Source: Plantactinospora sonchi (GTDB lineage Bacteria > Actinomycetota > Actinomycetes > Mycobacteriales > Micromonosporaceae). From it: a stretch of 64,000 nt of DNA. The stretch lies in contig NZ_JAZGQK010000007.1 in assembly GCF_036422035.1 (NCBI RefSeq), positions 248,001 to 312,000 on the forward strand, written 5' to 3'. Made by a program: the position numbers and the translations under genes. The notes beneath the pieces were generated by a model that was not told where the DNA came from, ran no database searches, and saw only the letters and a list, made by a program, of their open reading frames with translations. Shown in pieces: positions 51,965 through 59,984 of this stretch. Within the stretch, counting starts at the first letter, position 1, and every line of letters starts with the position of its first letter.

Positions 51965-52084
51965 CTAGAACACCAGGTTGAGCAGCACGGTGAGCACGAT
52001 CGAACCGACCACCGAGATCAGGATCATGAGCAGACAGCCGAGGCCGCCACCGAGCGGGCGGATTTCCACTCCACCGAACCGCAC
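51965..52084 (-). CDS. 39-residue single-helix membrane peptide
   Basis: Starts with a GTG at 52084, five bases after the stop of the F420-type oxidoreductase, with GAGGAG in the gap. The peptide is VRFGGVEIRPLGGG then a hydrophobic helix LGCLLMILISVVGSIVLTVLLNLVF. It looks like a small membrane protein translationally coupled to the upstream gene. The codon pattern and the absence of stop codons are suggestive but the call rests on hydropathy and spacing only. Confidence 0.4.
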   Translation of the reverse strand: MRFGGVEIRPLGGGLGCLLMILISVVGSIVLTVLLNLVF

Positions 52085-52089
52085 GCTCC

Positions 52090-53052
52090 TCAGAGCTCCC
52101 TCAGTCGGGGCAGCAGTTCGTCCCGCGCCCAGTCCAGGAACATCGGCTGGCTCTCGACACCCACCTGCACCAGGGCCACGTCGGTGAATCCGGCGTCGAT
52201 GTACTTCTGAAAGGCCGCGACGTGGGCGTCGAGGTCCGGGCCGCAGGGCACGGTCTGTGCGATGTCCTCGGGGCGGATGGTCTCGCTCGCCCCGACGAAC
52301 GACTCCGGGCCGGGCAGTTCGGACTTGACGGTCCAGTTCAGCGCGGCCCAGCGCCACTGCTCGTGCACGGTTTTGCGACAGTCGTCGGCGTCGGGGCCGT
52401 AGCAGACCGCGACCTGGCCGTACCGTGGCTTGCCGGCGCCGCCGGCCTCGTCGTACAACTGGATCACCCCGGCGTCGGGGTTGTCGCAGACCACCGCGTC
52501 GGCGTACTCGGCGGCGAGTTGGACCGAGTGCGGCCCGGAGGCGGCGACGGCGATCGGCACCGGCGTCTCCGGCCGGTCCCAGAGGTACGCCTCCGGCACC
52601 TCGAAGTGGTTGCCGGAGTAGGAGAGGTTGTCCCCGTCGAGCAGCGGCCGGATGATCTGCAGTGCCTCCTCGAACATCTCGTGCCGCTGGTGCACGTGCG
52701 GCCAGGCGCCGACGACGTGTTCGTTCAGGTTCTCCCCGGCGCCGAGGGAGAGGGTGAACCTGCCGTCCGACATGACCCCGATCGTCGCCGCCTTCTGGGC
52801 GACGACGGCCGGGTGGTACCGCCGGATCGGGCAGGTCACGAAGCTCATCAGCTTGATCCGGGAGGTGGCGTGGGCGACCGCCCCGAGCACCGACCAGGCG
52901 TACGGTGAGTGGCCCTGTGACGCCAGCCAGGGGTAGTAGTGGTCCGAGATCACCAGGTGGTCGAAGCCGGCCTCTTCGGCCCGGATCGCCTGCTGGACGA
53001 GTTCCTTGGGCCCGGTCTGTTCACACATCAGGGTGTAGCCCACCGACACCAT
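52090..53052 (-). CDS. LLM-class F420-dependent oxidoreductase (G6PD-like, TIGR03557-type)
   Basis: 320 residues. The luciferase-like barrel is evident: EEAGFDHLVISDHYYPWLASQGHSPYAWSVLGAVAHATSRIKLMSFVTCPI, RYHPAVVAQKAATIGVMSDGRFTLSLGAGENLNEHVVG and the C-terminal GFTDVALVQVGVESQPMFLDW. It follows the pattern of actinobacterial F420-dependent glucose-6-phosphate dehydrogenase relatives. It would transfer hydride between F420 and a substrate; the substrate is unknown. Confidence 0.92.
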   Translation of the reverse strand: MVSVGYTLMCEQTGPKELVQQAIRAEEAGFDHLVISDHYYPWLASQGHSPYAWSVLGAVAHATSRIKLMSFVTCPIRRYHPAVVAQKAATIGVMSDGRFTLSLGAGENLNEHVVGAWPHVHQRHEMFEEALQIIRPLLDGDNLSYSGNHFEVPEAYLWDRPETPVPIAVAASGPHSVQLAAEYADAVVCDNPDAGVIQLYDEAGGAGKPRYGQVAVCYGPDADDCRKTVHEQWRWAALNWTVKSELPGPESFVGASETIRPEDIAQTVPCGPDLDAHVAAFQKYIDAGFTDVALVQVGVESQPMFLDWARDELLPRLREL

Positions 53053-53268
53053 GCCGGCCTCCTCTGCCGTCCGATTCCCGTTGACTACCCCGGATGGCCG
53101 TGGTGAATCCGGATGTCCGCAGGACGGCGTGTCCGGCGACGGTCGGGACCGGTGGGGACGTCCGGCTGCCGAGGCGTTCCCGTCCCATCCGTCACTTCCG
53201 ACGCCCTCACCTCCGCAACCAAAGACAGTGATGTACTTGACTATCTGCCGCTGCTCCGGGTACGGTCG

Positions 53269-53284
53269 CCTTAACCGGTTAAGG
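53269..53284. promoter_or_regulatory. LacI-type operator palindrome upstream of the M1 peptidase gene
   Basis: CCTTAACCGGTTAAGG is a perfect 16-base palindrome with a central C|G, the form of LacI-family operators. It lies 127 bases upstream of the M1 metallopeptidase start, in a 358-base gene-free stretch (53053-53410) that otherwise shows nothing recognisable. The core recurs upstream of the mannanase. Confidence 0.6.
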
Positions 53285-53410
53285 TTGCCGGTGCATCATC
53301 CTTGTGGTGGGGATGACGGCACCCGTGGCGGTCGGCTTGCCCGGCCGCCCGGGCGCCACCCGGTCGCGGCGTCTTCCCCGGGATCACCGGCGGGACTACC
53401 GTGTCGGACC

Positions 53411-54829
53411 ATGGTGATCTTTCGACGGTTGGGTGCCGTGCTGACGGCGGCCACGGTGACGGTCTCGCTCGGTGCCGCTCCAGCGGTGGCCACCGGACGG
53501 GGCCACGGCGCCGGCCACGGCGGGAGCGGCGGAACCGGCGCCCCGGGCGTCGGTGACGACTACTTCCCGGCCGCCGGCAACGGCGGGTACGACGTGCTCC
53601 ACTACGGACTCGACATCCGGTACGAGCCGGTCAGCCGTGCCTTCACCGGGGTGGCCACGCTCAGTGTCCGGGCCACCGAGCGGCTCTCCCGGTTCAACCT
53701 CGACCTGCGGGGCTTCGAGGTCCGGTCGGTGACCGTGGACGGGCGTCCGGCCCGCCATGACCGCGACGGCCAGGAACTGCGGATCTCCCCGAGGTACGGC
53801 CTCGCCCGGGGTGAGCGGTTCACCGTGGTGATCCGCTACGACGGCACCACCGGTCGTCCGACCGACAACGAGGGTGCGCTCTACGGCTGGGTCTCCACGC
53901 CGGACGGCGCGTTCGTGGCCAACGAGCCCGACGGGGCCCCGACCTGGTACCCGGTCAACGACCACCCGACCGACAAGGCCAGCTACGACTTCCGGATCAC
54001 CGTTCCGGCGGGCAGCACGGCGGTGGCCAACGGCGAACTCGTCGACCGGCGGACCAGCGGAGGCTGGACGACGTTCGTCTGGCGGGCCCGCGACCCGATG
54101 GCCAGCTACCTGAGCACCGCCTCGGTCGGCGACTACGACCTGCGCTTCTCGCGGGGACCCCGGGGACTGCCGATCATCGACGCGGTCGACCGCGACCTGG
54201 GCCCGGACGCGGCCGCCGGGCTGGATCGGACGAAGGAGATGATCGCGTACTTCTCCGACCTGTTCGGTCGTTACCCGTTCAGCTCGTACGGCGCGATCGT
54301 CGACGACGACTCCGACGCCGGGTACGCCCTGGAGACCCAGACCCGGCCGATCTACTCCGGCCCGCCGTCCGAGTCGACGGTCGCGCACGAGCTGGCCCAC
54401 CAGTGGTACGGCAACAGCGTCAGCCCGGCCAGCTGGCAGGAGATCTGGCTCAACGAGGGGTTCGCCAGCTACGCCGAGTGGCTCTGGGAGGAGCACACCG
54501 GGGGACGTACCGCGCAGGCGCGGTTCGACACCAACTACGCCCGACCGGAGACGGCCAGCCTCTGGAACCCGCCGCCGGGCGACCCGGGCGCGTCGAACCT
54601 CTTCGCCGGCTCGGTCTACACCAAGGGCGCGATGACGCTGCACGCGCTACGAAAGAAGATCGGCGACCGGGCGTTCTTCGCCCTCCTCCGGACCTGGTAC
54701 TCCGGCAACCGCAACGACACGGCGAGCACCGCCGACTTCGTCCGGCTCGCCGAGCGGACCGCCGGACGGCAGCTGGACGCCTTCTTCCAGACCTGGCTCT
54801 ACACGCCCGGCAAGCCGACGTCCTGGTGA
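53411..54829 (+). CDS. secreted M1-family metallopeptidase
   Basis: 472 residues with a signal peptide (VIFRRLGAVLTAATVTVSLGAAPAVA). Zinc site HELAHQW with His326, Glu327 and His330, third ligand Glu349 in WLNEGFASYAEWLWEEH, exactly 18 residues further on; the exopeptidase box is YALETQTRP in place of GAMEN. The N-terminal beta-domain is present (DVLHYGLDIRYEPVSRAFTG). There is no large C-terminal helical domain, so it is a short M1 protein like those secreted by actinomycetes. It would release N-terminal residues from peptides outside the cell. Confidence 0.93.
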   Translation: MVIFRRLGAVLTAATVTVSLGAAPAVATGRGHGAGHGGSGGTGAPGVGDDYFPAAGNGGYDVLHYGLDIRYEPVSRAFTGVATLSVRATERLSRFNLDLRGFEVRSVTVDGRPARHDRDGQELRISPRYGLARGERFTVVIRYDGTTGRPTDNEGALYGWVSTPDGAFVANEPDGAPTWYPVNDHPTDKASYDFRITVPAGSTAVANGELVDRRTSGGWTTFVWRARDPMASYLSTASVGDYDLRFSRGPRGLPIIDAVDRDLGPDAAAGLDRTKEMIAYFSDLFGRYPFSSYGAIVDDDSDAGYALETQTRPIYSGPPSESTVAHELAHQWYGNSVSPASWQEIWLNEGFASYAEWLWEEHTGGRTAQARFDTNYARPETASLWNPPPGDPGASNLFAGSVYTKGAMTLHALRKKIGDRAFFALLRTWYSGNRNDTASTADFVRLAERTAGRQLDAFFQTWLYTPGKPTSW

Positions 54830-54952
54830 CCGTCGACCCGGCGGGTTCGGGGGCCGGCTCGGCCGGAGCCCGACCCGCCGGGGTGGTCGGCGGGACCGAT
54901 CCGGGGCCGGTCGACCGCCTCGTTTGACGCGGCCACACCCTTGGCCGGTTAC

Positions 54953-54962
54953 TTAACCGGTT
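54953..54962. promoter_or_regulatory. second TTAACCGGTT operator core, upstream of the mannanase
   Basis: TTAACCGGTT, with partial symmetry beyond (ACTTAACCGGTTGCGTTAAC), lies about 130 bases upstream of the mannanase start. It shares the ten-base core with the palindrome at 53269-53284, at a very similar distance from its gene. A LacI-family sugar-responsive repressor is the likely binder. Confidence 0.55.
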
Positions 54963-55055
54963 GCGTTAACTCCTTCATCGGCCTACCCTGATCCGTGCCG
55001 CCACAGGGAGTCGGCTGGTAACTGTCGGGCAGCAGTTGCCTACCCCTCACGTCTC

Positions 55056-55070
55056 CCCCCGTCACGGGGG
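55056..55070 (+). promoter_or_regulatory. leader hairpin before the mannanase ribosome site
   Basis: CCCCCGTCACGGGGG forms a five-base stem with a five-base loop that ends 11 bases before the GAGG of the ribosome binding site. Immediately after it, CCTCCCTGAGG could pair with the GAGG itself. This may modulate translation; no riboswitch aptamer is recognised. Confidence 0.4.
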
Positions 55071-55089
55071 TTCCTCCCTGAGGTAGGTC

Positions 55090-56490
55090 ATGAAGAAGAG
55101 AGTCTCGGTCGTCGCCGCAGCCCTGTTCGCCCTGATCGTCGCCGTGGTCGCCGCCCTCGTCGTGGTCTCCGCGCCGGCACGGGCCGCAGCCGGTTTCACG
55201 GTCAGCGGCGGGCGGCTGCTCGACGCGAACGGCAATCAGTTCATCATGCGCGGGGTCAGTCACCCGCACGCCTGGTACGCGAGCCAAACCGGTTCATTCG
55301 CCAACATCAAGTCGCTGGGCGCCAACACCGTCCGGGTGGTACTCAGCAGTGGCGCCCGCTGGACCCAGAACAGCGCCAGCGACGTCGCCAACGTGATCAG
55401 CCTCTGCAAGCAGAACCGGCTGATCTGCGTCCTGGAGGTGCACGACACCACCGGCTACGGCGAGGAGAGCGCGGCGATCACCCTGGACCAGGCGGTGAGT
55501 TACTGGATCAGTATCCAGAGCGCGCTGACCGGCCAGGAGAACTACGTCATCCTCAACATCGGCAACGAGCCGTTCGGCAACAACGAGAGCGTCAGCGCGA
55601 ACTGGGCGACGCACACCCGCAACGCCATCAGCCGGCTGCGTAGCGCCGGCTTCGACCACACCATCATGGTCGACGCACCGATGTGGGGCCAGGACTGGCG
55701 CTTCATCATGCGGGACAACGCACAGTCCGTCTTCAACAGCGACCCGGACCGCAACACCGTCTTCTCGATCCACATGTACGGCGTCTTCGACACCGCCGCC
55801 GAGATCACCGACTACCTCGGCCGCTTCCGTAGCGCCAACCTGCCGATCGTGGTGGGGGAGTTCGGGCACAACCACTCGGACGGCAACCCGGACGAGGACA
55901 CCATCATGTCGTACGCCCAGCAGAACGGGATCGGCTACATCGGCTGGTCGTGGAGCGGCAACGGGGGCGGGGTCGAGTACCTCGACATGGTGACCAACTT
56001 CAACGCGGGTCAGCTGACCTCGTGGGGTCAGCGGATCTTCAACGGTGCGAACGGGATCCGGCAGACCGCCCGGGAGGCGACCGTCTACGGCGGAGGCAAC
56101 CCACCGACCACTCCGCCGACCACCCGGCCGCCGACCACTCCGCCCACCAACCCGCCGACGACTCCGCCGACCAGCCCACCGGGCGGAACCCGCGGCTGCT
56201 CCGCGACGTACGCGATCACCGGTCAGTGGCAGGGTGGCTTCCAGGCCGACGTGCGGGTGACCGCCGGCAGCGCCGCGATCAGCGGCTGGACCGTCAGCTG
56301 GACCTTCGCCAACGGACAGCGGGTCAACCAGTCCTGGAACGCGACCGTCACGACCAGCGGATCGAGCGTCAGCGCCCGCAACGTCTCGCACAACGGCAGC
56401 CTCGGCGCCGGGGCGAGCACCGCCTTCGGGTTCCTCGGCTCCTGGACCGGCAGCAACAGCGCACCGACGGTGAGCTGCGCCGCGAGCTGA
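55090..56490 (+). CDS. secreted endo-beta-1,4-mannanase (GH5_8) with CBM2
   Basis: 466 residues. Signal peptide to about residue 34 (VVAAALFALIVAVVAALVVVSAPARAAA). The catalytic domain (35-335) matches from memory the GH5 subfamily 8 mannanases of Streptomyces and Bacillus: GFTVSGGRLLDANGNQFIMRGVSHPHAWY, LEVHDTTGYGEE, acid/base Glu160 in LNIGNEPFG, FSIHMYGVF and nucleophile Glu257 in VVGEFGHNH. A Pro/Thr linker (337-364) leads to a family 2 cellulose-binding module (369-466) with Cys at both ends. It cuts mannan and galactomannan in plant material. The ATG has GAGGTAGG just before it. Confidence 0.92.
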   Translation: MKKRVSVVAAALFALIVAVVAALVVVSAPARAAAGFTVSGGRLLDANGNQFIMRGVSHPHAWYASQTGSFANIKSLGANTVRVVLSSGARWTQNSASDVANVISLCKQNRLICVLEVHDTTGYGEESAAITLDQAVSYWISIQSALTGQENYVILNIGNEPFGNNESVSANWATHTRNAISRLRSAGFDHTIMVDAPMWGQDWRFIMRDNAQSVFNSDPDRNTVFSIHMYGVFDTAAEITDYLGRFRSANLPIVVGEFGHNHSDGNPDEDTIMSYAQQNGIGYIGWSWSGNGGGVEYLDMVTNFNAGQLTSWGQRIFNGANGIRQTAREATVYGGGNPPTTPPTTRPPTTPPTNPPTTPPTSPPGGTRGCSATYAITGQWQGGFQADVRVTAGSAAISGWTVSWTFANGQRVNQSWNATVTTSGSSVSARNVSHNGSLGAGASTAFGFLGSWTGSNSAPTVSCAAS

Positions 56491-56603
56491 CCCTCGTGCT
56501 CCACCGGCCGGCATGTCCGGCCACGCGGTGCCCGGCCGGGCCCGGATCCGGGCCCGGCCGTCCCGGGTACTCACCGCTGCGCCGTCGGCGACGGTCCGAC
56601 GAC

Positions 56604-57491
56604 TCAGCCGGCCCGACGCAGGCGCGGTAGGACCTCCGTCGCCACCTCTTCGAGTACCGCCTCGTCGCCCGCGTACCAGCTCGAGGCGCGCGGCCAGTGG
56701 GTCACCACGTCGGTGAAGCCCAGCTCGGCGGCCCTACCGACGGCCTCGGCGAAGTACTCGGCGCTGGACAGTGAGAACACCGGTGCGGAGTCGAGCGACA
56801 GATAGCGGTCCAGGGTGGCCGGGTCGCGGCCGACCGTGGCCAGGGTCTCGTCCAGCCGGGCGGAGAACTCGGCGACCGACCGCCACCACGCGGCGAGGTC
56901 GTCGGAGCCCTGCGCCCCGGTCGTCACCCAGCCCTGACCGTACCGGGCGGCCAGCCGCATCGAGCGCGGCCCGTTCGCCGCCACCACGAACGGCACCCGG
57001 GGCGACTGGACACAGCCCGGAGTGCTGCGGGCGTCCACCGCCGCGTAGTAGTCGCCCCGCCAACTGACCCGGTCGGTACGCAGTACGAGGTCGAGCAGTT
57101 CGGTGAACTCGCCGAACCGGTCCACGCGTTGCCGTGGCGGCAGCGTGTCACCGCCGAGTACCGCGGAGTCGAAGCCGATCCCGCCCGCGCCGAGTCCGAG
57201 CAGCAGCCGACCGCCGGAGATGTCGTCCAGCGCGGTGACCTCGCGGGCGAAGTGCACCGGGTGCCGGAAGTTGGGGGAGGCGACCAGTGTGCCGAGCCGG
57301 ATCCGGCCGGTGACCGAGGCAGCCGCGGTCAACGTGGTGACCGCGTCGAACCACGGCCCGTCGACCAGGTCACGCCAGCCCAGGTGGTCGTACGTCCAGG
57401 CGTGGTCGAAGCCCCACTGGTCGGCGCGGCGCCACCGCTCCGCCGCCACGGACCAGCGCTGATCGGGAAGGATCACGATGCCGACACGCAT
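56604..57491 (-). CDS. LLM-class F420-type oxidoreductase
   Basis: 295 residues. Luciferase-like features: MRVGIVILPDQRWSVAAERWRRADQWGFDHAWTYDHLGW, TGRIRLGTLVASPNFRHPVHFAREVTALDDISGGRLLLGLGAGGIGFDSAVLGG and VPFVVAANGPRSMRLAARYGQGWVT. It belongs to a different subgroup from the one at 52090-53052. The substrate is unknown. Confidence 0.9.
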   Translation of the reverse strand: MRVGIVILPDQRWSVAAERWRRADQWGFDHAWTYDHLGWRDLVDGPWFDAVTTLTAAASVTGRIRLGTLVASPNFRHPVHFAREVTALDDISGGRLLLGLGAGGIGFDSAVLGGDTLPPRQRVDRFGEFTELLDLVLRTDRVSWRGDYYAAVDARSTPGCVQSPRVPFVVAANGPRSMRLAARYGQGWVTTGAQGSDDLAAWWRSVAEFSARLDETLATVGRDPATLDRYLSLDSAPVFSLSSAEYFAEAVGRAAELGFTDVVTHWPRASSWYAGDEAVLEEVATEVLPRLRRAG

Positions 57492-57559
57492 GCGCGGAGT
57501 CTACGGCGGCCCCAGGTCAGCACCGGCGGGCCGGTCCCGACGCGGGAGCGCGGCGCGTG

Positions 57560-57579
57560 GGTCACTCTAACGAGTGACC
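57560..57579. promoter_or_regulatory. 20-base palindrome upstream of the Spo0M gene
   Basis: GGTCACTCTAACGAGTGACC is a perfect 8-4-8 inverted repeat, 142 bases before the Spo0M start and 69 bases before the oxidoreductase start on the other strand. It is a good operator candidate for either gene. No T-run follows, so a terminator is less likely. Confidence 0.55.
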
Positions 57580-57720
57580 GTACGAGCGCTTTCAGCAACC
57601 TCACAGCTACGGTGAATAAGGTCACCCCACGGTGTGATGATCCACCGTGGAGGACTGTGCCGAGATCCACGGCCATCCGCCGTCACGAGGAGTAACCCTC
57701 CGTCCACAGGAGCAAACCCT

Positions 57721-58674
57721 ATGGTCTTCAAGAAGATGTTGAGCGCGCTCGGCGTCGGTGGTCCGAGTGTGGACACCGTGCTGACCAACCCGAACACCCG
57801 GCCTGGCCTGGTGCTCGACGGGCAGGTGAACCTGCGCGGCGGTGACACCGCGGCCGACATCGAACAGATCACGCTCGCCCTGGTCACCCGGGTCGAGATG
57901 GAGGCCGGTGACAGTGAGTACGCCGGCACCATGGAGTTCTACCGGCTTCCGGTGAGCGGGGCGATGCGGCTGGACGCCAAGCAGGAGCTGTCCATCCCGT
58001 TCCAGCTTCCGGTGCCGTGGGAGACGCCGATCACCGACGTCTACGGCCAGCGGTTGCGTGGCATGACCATGGGGTTGCGGACCGAACTGGCGATCGCCCG
58101 CGCGGTCGACAAGGGCGACCTCGACCCGGTCGCCGTACATCCGCTGCCGGTGCACGAGAGGATCCTCGAGGCGTTCGCCCAGCTCGGGTTCCAGTTCAAG
58201 AGCGCGGATCTGGAACGGGGCCACATCCACGGTGTGCAGCAGACCCTGCCGTTCTACCAGGAGATCGAGTTCTACGCCGCACCCCAGTACGCGCACGCCA
58301 TCCGCGAGGTCGAGCTGACCTTCGTGACCAACCAGCAGGGCGTTGACGTCATCATCGAGTGCGACAAGCGCGGCGGCCTCTTCACCGCCGGGCACGACAC
58401 CGTCGGCCGGTACACCGTCTCGCACGCCGGCGTCGACCAGGTCGACTGGCGTCAGCAGGTGGAGGCGTGGCTCGGGCAGACGGTGTCCAGCTACGCCAGC
58501 CGTCCCGGTTTCGGCCACGGCGGCCGGCCGGGCAAGCAGGGCCACCAGGGCCACCACGGCCACCACGGCGGCATGGGCGGCATGGTCGCCGGTGCCGCGC
58601 TCGGCATCGGCGGCGGCATGATCGCCGGGGAACTGCTGGAGGACGCCTTCGAGGGCGACTTCGGCGACGAGTGA
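57721..58674 (+). CDS. spo0M: Spo0M-family sporulation protein
   Basis: 317 residues from ATG 57721 with CAGGAG upstream. The arrestin-like Spo0M domain is obvious: MVFKKMLSALGVGGPSVDTVLTNPNTRPGLVLDGQVNLRGGDTAADIEQITLALVTRVE, then IPFQLPVPWETPIT and LGFQFKSADLERGHIHGVQQTLPFYQEIEFY. The C-terminal 60 residues are rich in Gly and His (GHQGHHGHHGGMGGMVAG) and end with an acidic helix. The family modulates sporulation/cell-division events in Bacillus and is widespread in actinobacteria; the His-rich tail may bind metal. Confidence 0.95.
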   Translation: MVFKKMLSALGVGGPSVDTVLTNPNTRPGLVLDGQVNLRGGDTAADIEQITLALVTRVEMEAGDSEYAGTMEFYRLPVSGAMRLDAKQELSIPFQLPVPWETPITDVYGQRLRGMTMGLRTELAIARAVDKGDLDPVAVHPLPVHERILEAFAQLGFQFKSADLERGHIHGVQQTLPFYQEIEFYAAPQYAHAIREVELTFVTNQQGVDVIIECDKRGGLFTAGHDTVGRYTVSHAGVDQVDWRQQVEAWLGQTVSSYASRPGFGHGGRPGKQGHQGHHGHHGGMGGMVAGAALGIGGGMIAGELLEDAFEGDFGDE

Positions 58675-58801
58675 GAGCGCTCGGATTGACGCACGGTGAC
58701 GGCCCCCGCCGAGTTCGGCGGGGGCCGTCACCGTCATCTTTCGCTACCACCGGTCACTCTCCGGCGGCCCGATGCCTCGCACCGGGTGCTCCGGGGAGCG
58801 G

Positions 58802-59197
58802 TTACTTGCCGGAGCGTCGCCAGGCGTTACCCAGCTTCGACAGACCACGGCTACCGAGGTACGCGATGGTCAGCAGGGTGATGAAGAACCACGCCTGGTT
58901 CACCGGGAACTGGTCGGTCCCGGCGGCGTTCGTGCCGGTCCAGGCCGACACACCCAAGACACCACCGACGGCCAGCAGATAGACGTACAGTTCGGTGCTC
59001 AGGAAAGCCGGTTTCGTTTCGTTGCCGCGACCTGCTCGGCGGTCGTCGTCCGCCATCCGCCGCTGCATCTCCGACAGGGTGTCCTGAATCTGCCGGTTGG
59101 AGATGCCCTGGCTCGACATTTCGCGGGTGGGCGCCGACTGCATGGTCGACATCTGCTGCTGGTCCATCGACTGCCTGGACGGGGTCTGCGTACTCAT
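58802..59197 (-). CDS. small two-helix membrane protein
   Basis: 131 residues from ATG 59197, with the strong ribosome site GAGGAGG. A Gln/Ser/Met-rich polar N-terminus of about 60 residues (MDQQQMSTMQSAPTREMSSQGISNRQIQDTLSEMQRRMADDDRR) is followed by two transmembrane helices at about 68-86 (STELYVYLLAVGGVLGVSA) and 100-116 (QAWFFITLLTIAYLGSRG). It resembles hypothetical proteins found widely in actinobacteria, with no known role. It is convergent with Spo0M and divergent from the gene at 59447. Confidence 0.75.
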   Translation of the reverse strand: MSTQTPSRQSMDQQQMSTMQSAPTREMSSQGISNRQIQDTLSEMQRRMADDDRRAGRGNETKPAFLSTELYVYLLAVGGVLGVSAWTGTNAAGTDQFPVNQAWFFITLLTIAYLGSRGLSKLGNAWRRSGK

Positions 59198-59446
59198 CTT
59201 TTCCTCCTCGGATTCGATGAGATCTCTGGCGATTGCCCTCGTCGGAGCGGTCACGTGCCGCCCACGGCGGGGCCACCCGTTGGCTACCCGACGGGGTTGA
59301 CCACAAACTGTCGCCCCCCGGCCGCGATCCCGGGCCCGCCGGTCGGGCCGCTCCGATCCGCCGGCCGGTACGCCGGGGCCGGGCCGTCCGGCGTTTGCCG
59401 ACCCGGGCACCGGGGACACTCCGCGCAACGCAGAGCGAAGGGTGAG

Positions 59447-59851
59447 GTGGTGGACGTGCGCGAGGAGGACAAGCGGCAGCGGTCGGTGAGCCGGGCCGAG
59501 CAGCGGGTCGGCCGCGGTGAGTACGGTCCCGGCGCGGTGGACGAGGTCACACTCCCGGTCGACGAGGGACGGGCGGCCCACGAACTCGACATCGAGGACC
59601 CGGCCGACCGGGCGCCCGATCCGGACGTGCTGCGCGACGGTGGACCGACCCGTAACCGGGGCGTGGTCACCACCACCGGCGGTAGTGCCGGGCCGGCCAG
59701 CGCCCGACGGCGGCCCCGACGACCGGGCGGAAAGGTGGCTCCGACCACCACCGGGGACGCCACGACCGGCGGCACCAACACCCCGGCGAGCGGCTCGACC
59801 AGCGACGGATCCGGTCAGGCGACCCAGATCGGCAACTTCACCGACAAATAG
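59447..59851 (+). CDS. hypothetical polar, disordered protein
   Basis: About 134 residues from a GTG at 59447 (59450 and 59456 are also possible; GAAGGG lies upstream). It begins with a highly charged helix (REEDKRQRSVSRAEQRVGRGEYG), has an acidic middle (DIEDPADRAPDPDVL) and a Thr/Gly/Ser-rich end (APTTTGDATTGGTNTPASGST). It looks intrinsically disordered. The frame is open far upstream, so the start is a guess. Confidence 0.45.
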   Translation: MVDVREEDKRQRSVSRAEQRVGRGEYGPGAVDEVTLPVDEGRAAHELDIEDPADRAPDPDVLRDGGPTRNRGVVTTTGGSAGPASARRRPRRPGGKVAPTTTGDATTGGTNTPASGSTSDGSGQATQIGNFTDK

Positions 59852-59984
59852 CCGGTCCGAGGCGGGTGGTGGCGGTCCGGTCCGGTACGTTCCGGACCGG
59901 ACCACCTCGTCGGAACCGGACGCACCGGCCGGAAACGGGAACTCGGCCGGGCGGCCACCGGCGTGCCGGTGCGGGACGACCGAC

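Noticed and set aside
55000..55089. Mannanase leader considered as a riboswitch
   Set aside because: Only a short GC hairpin is visible; no conserved aptamer core known to me is present.
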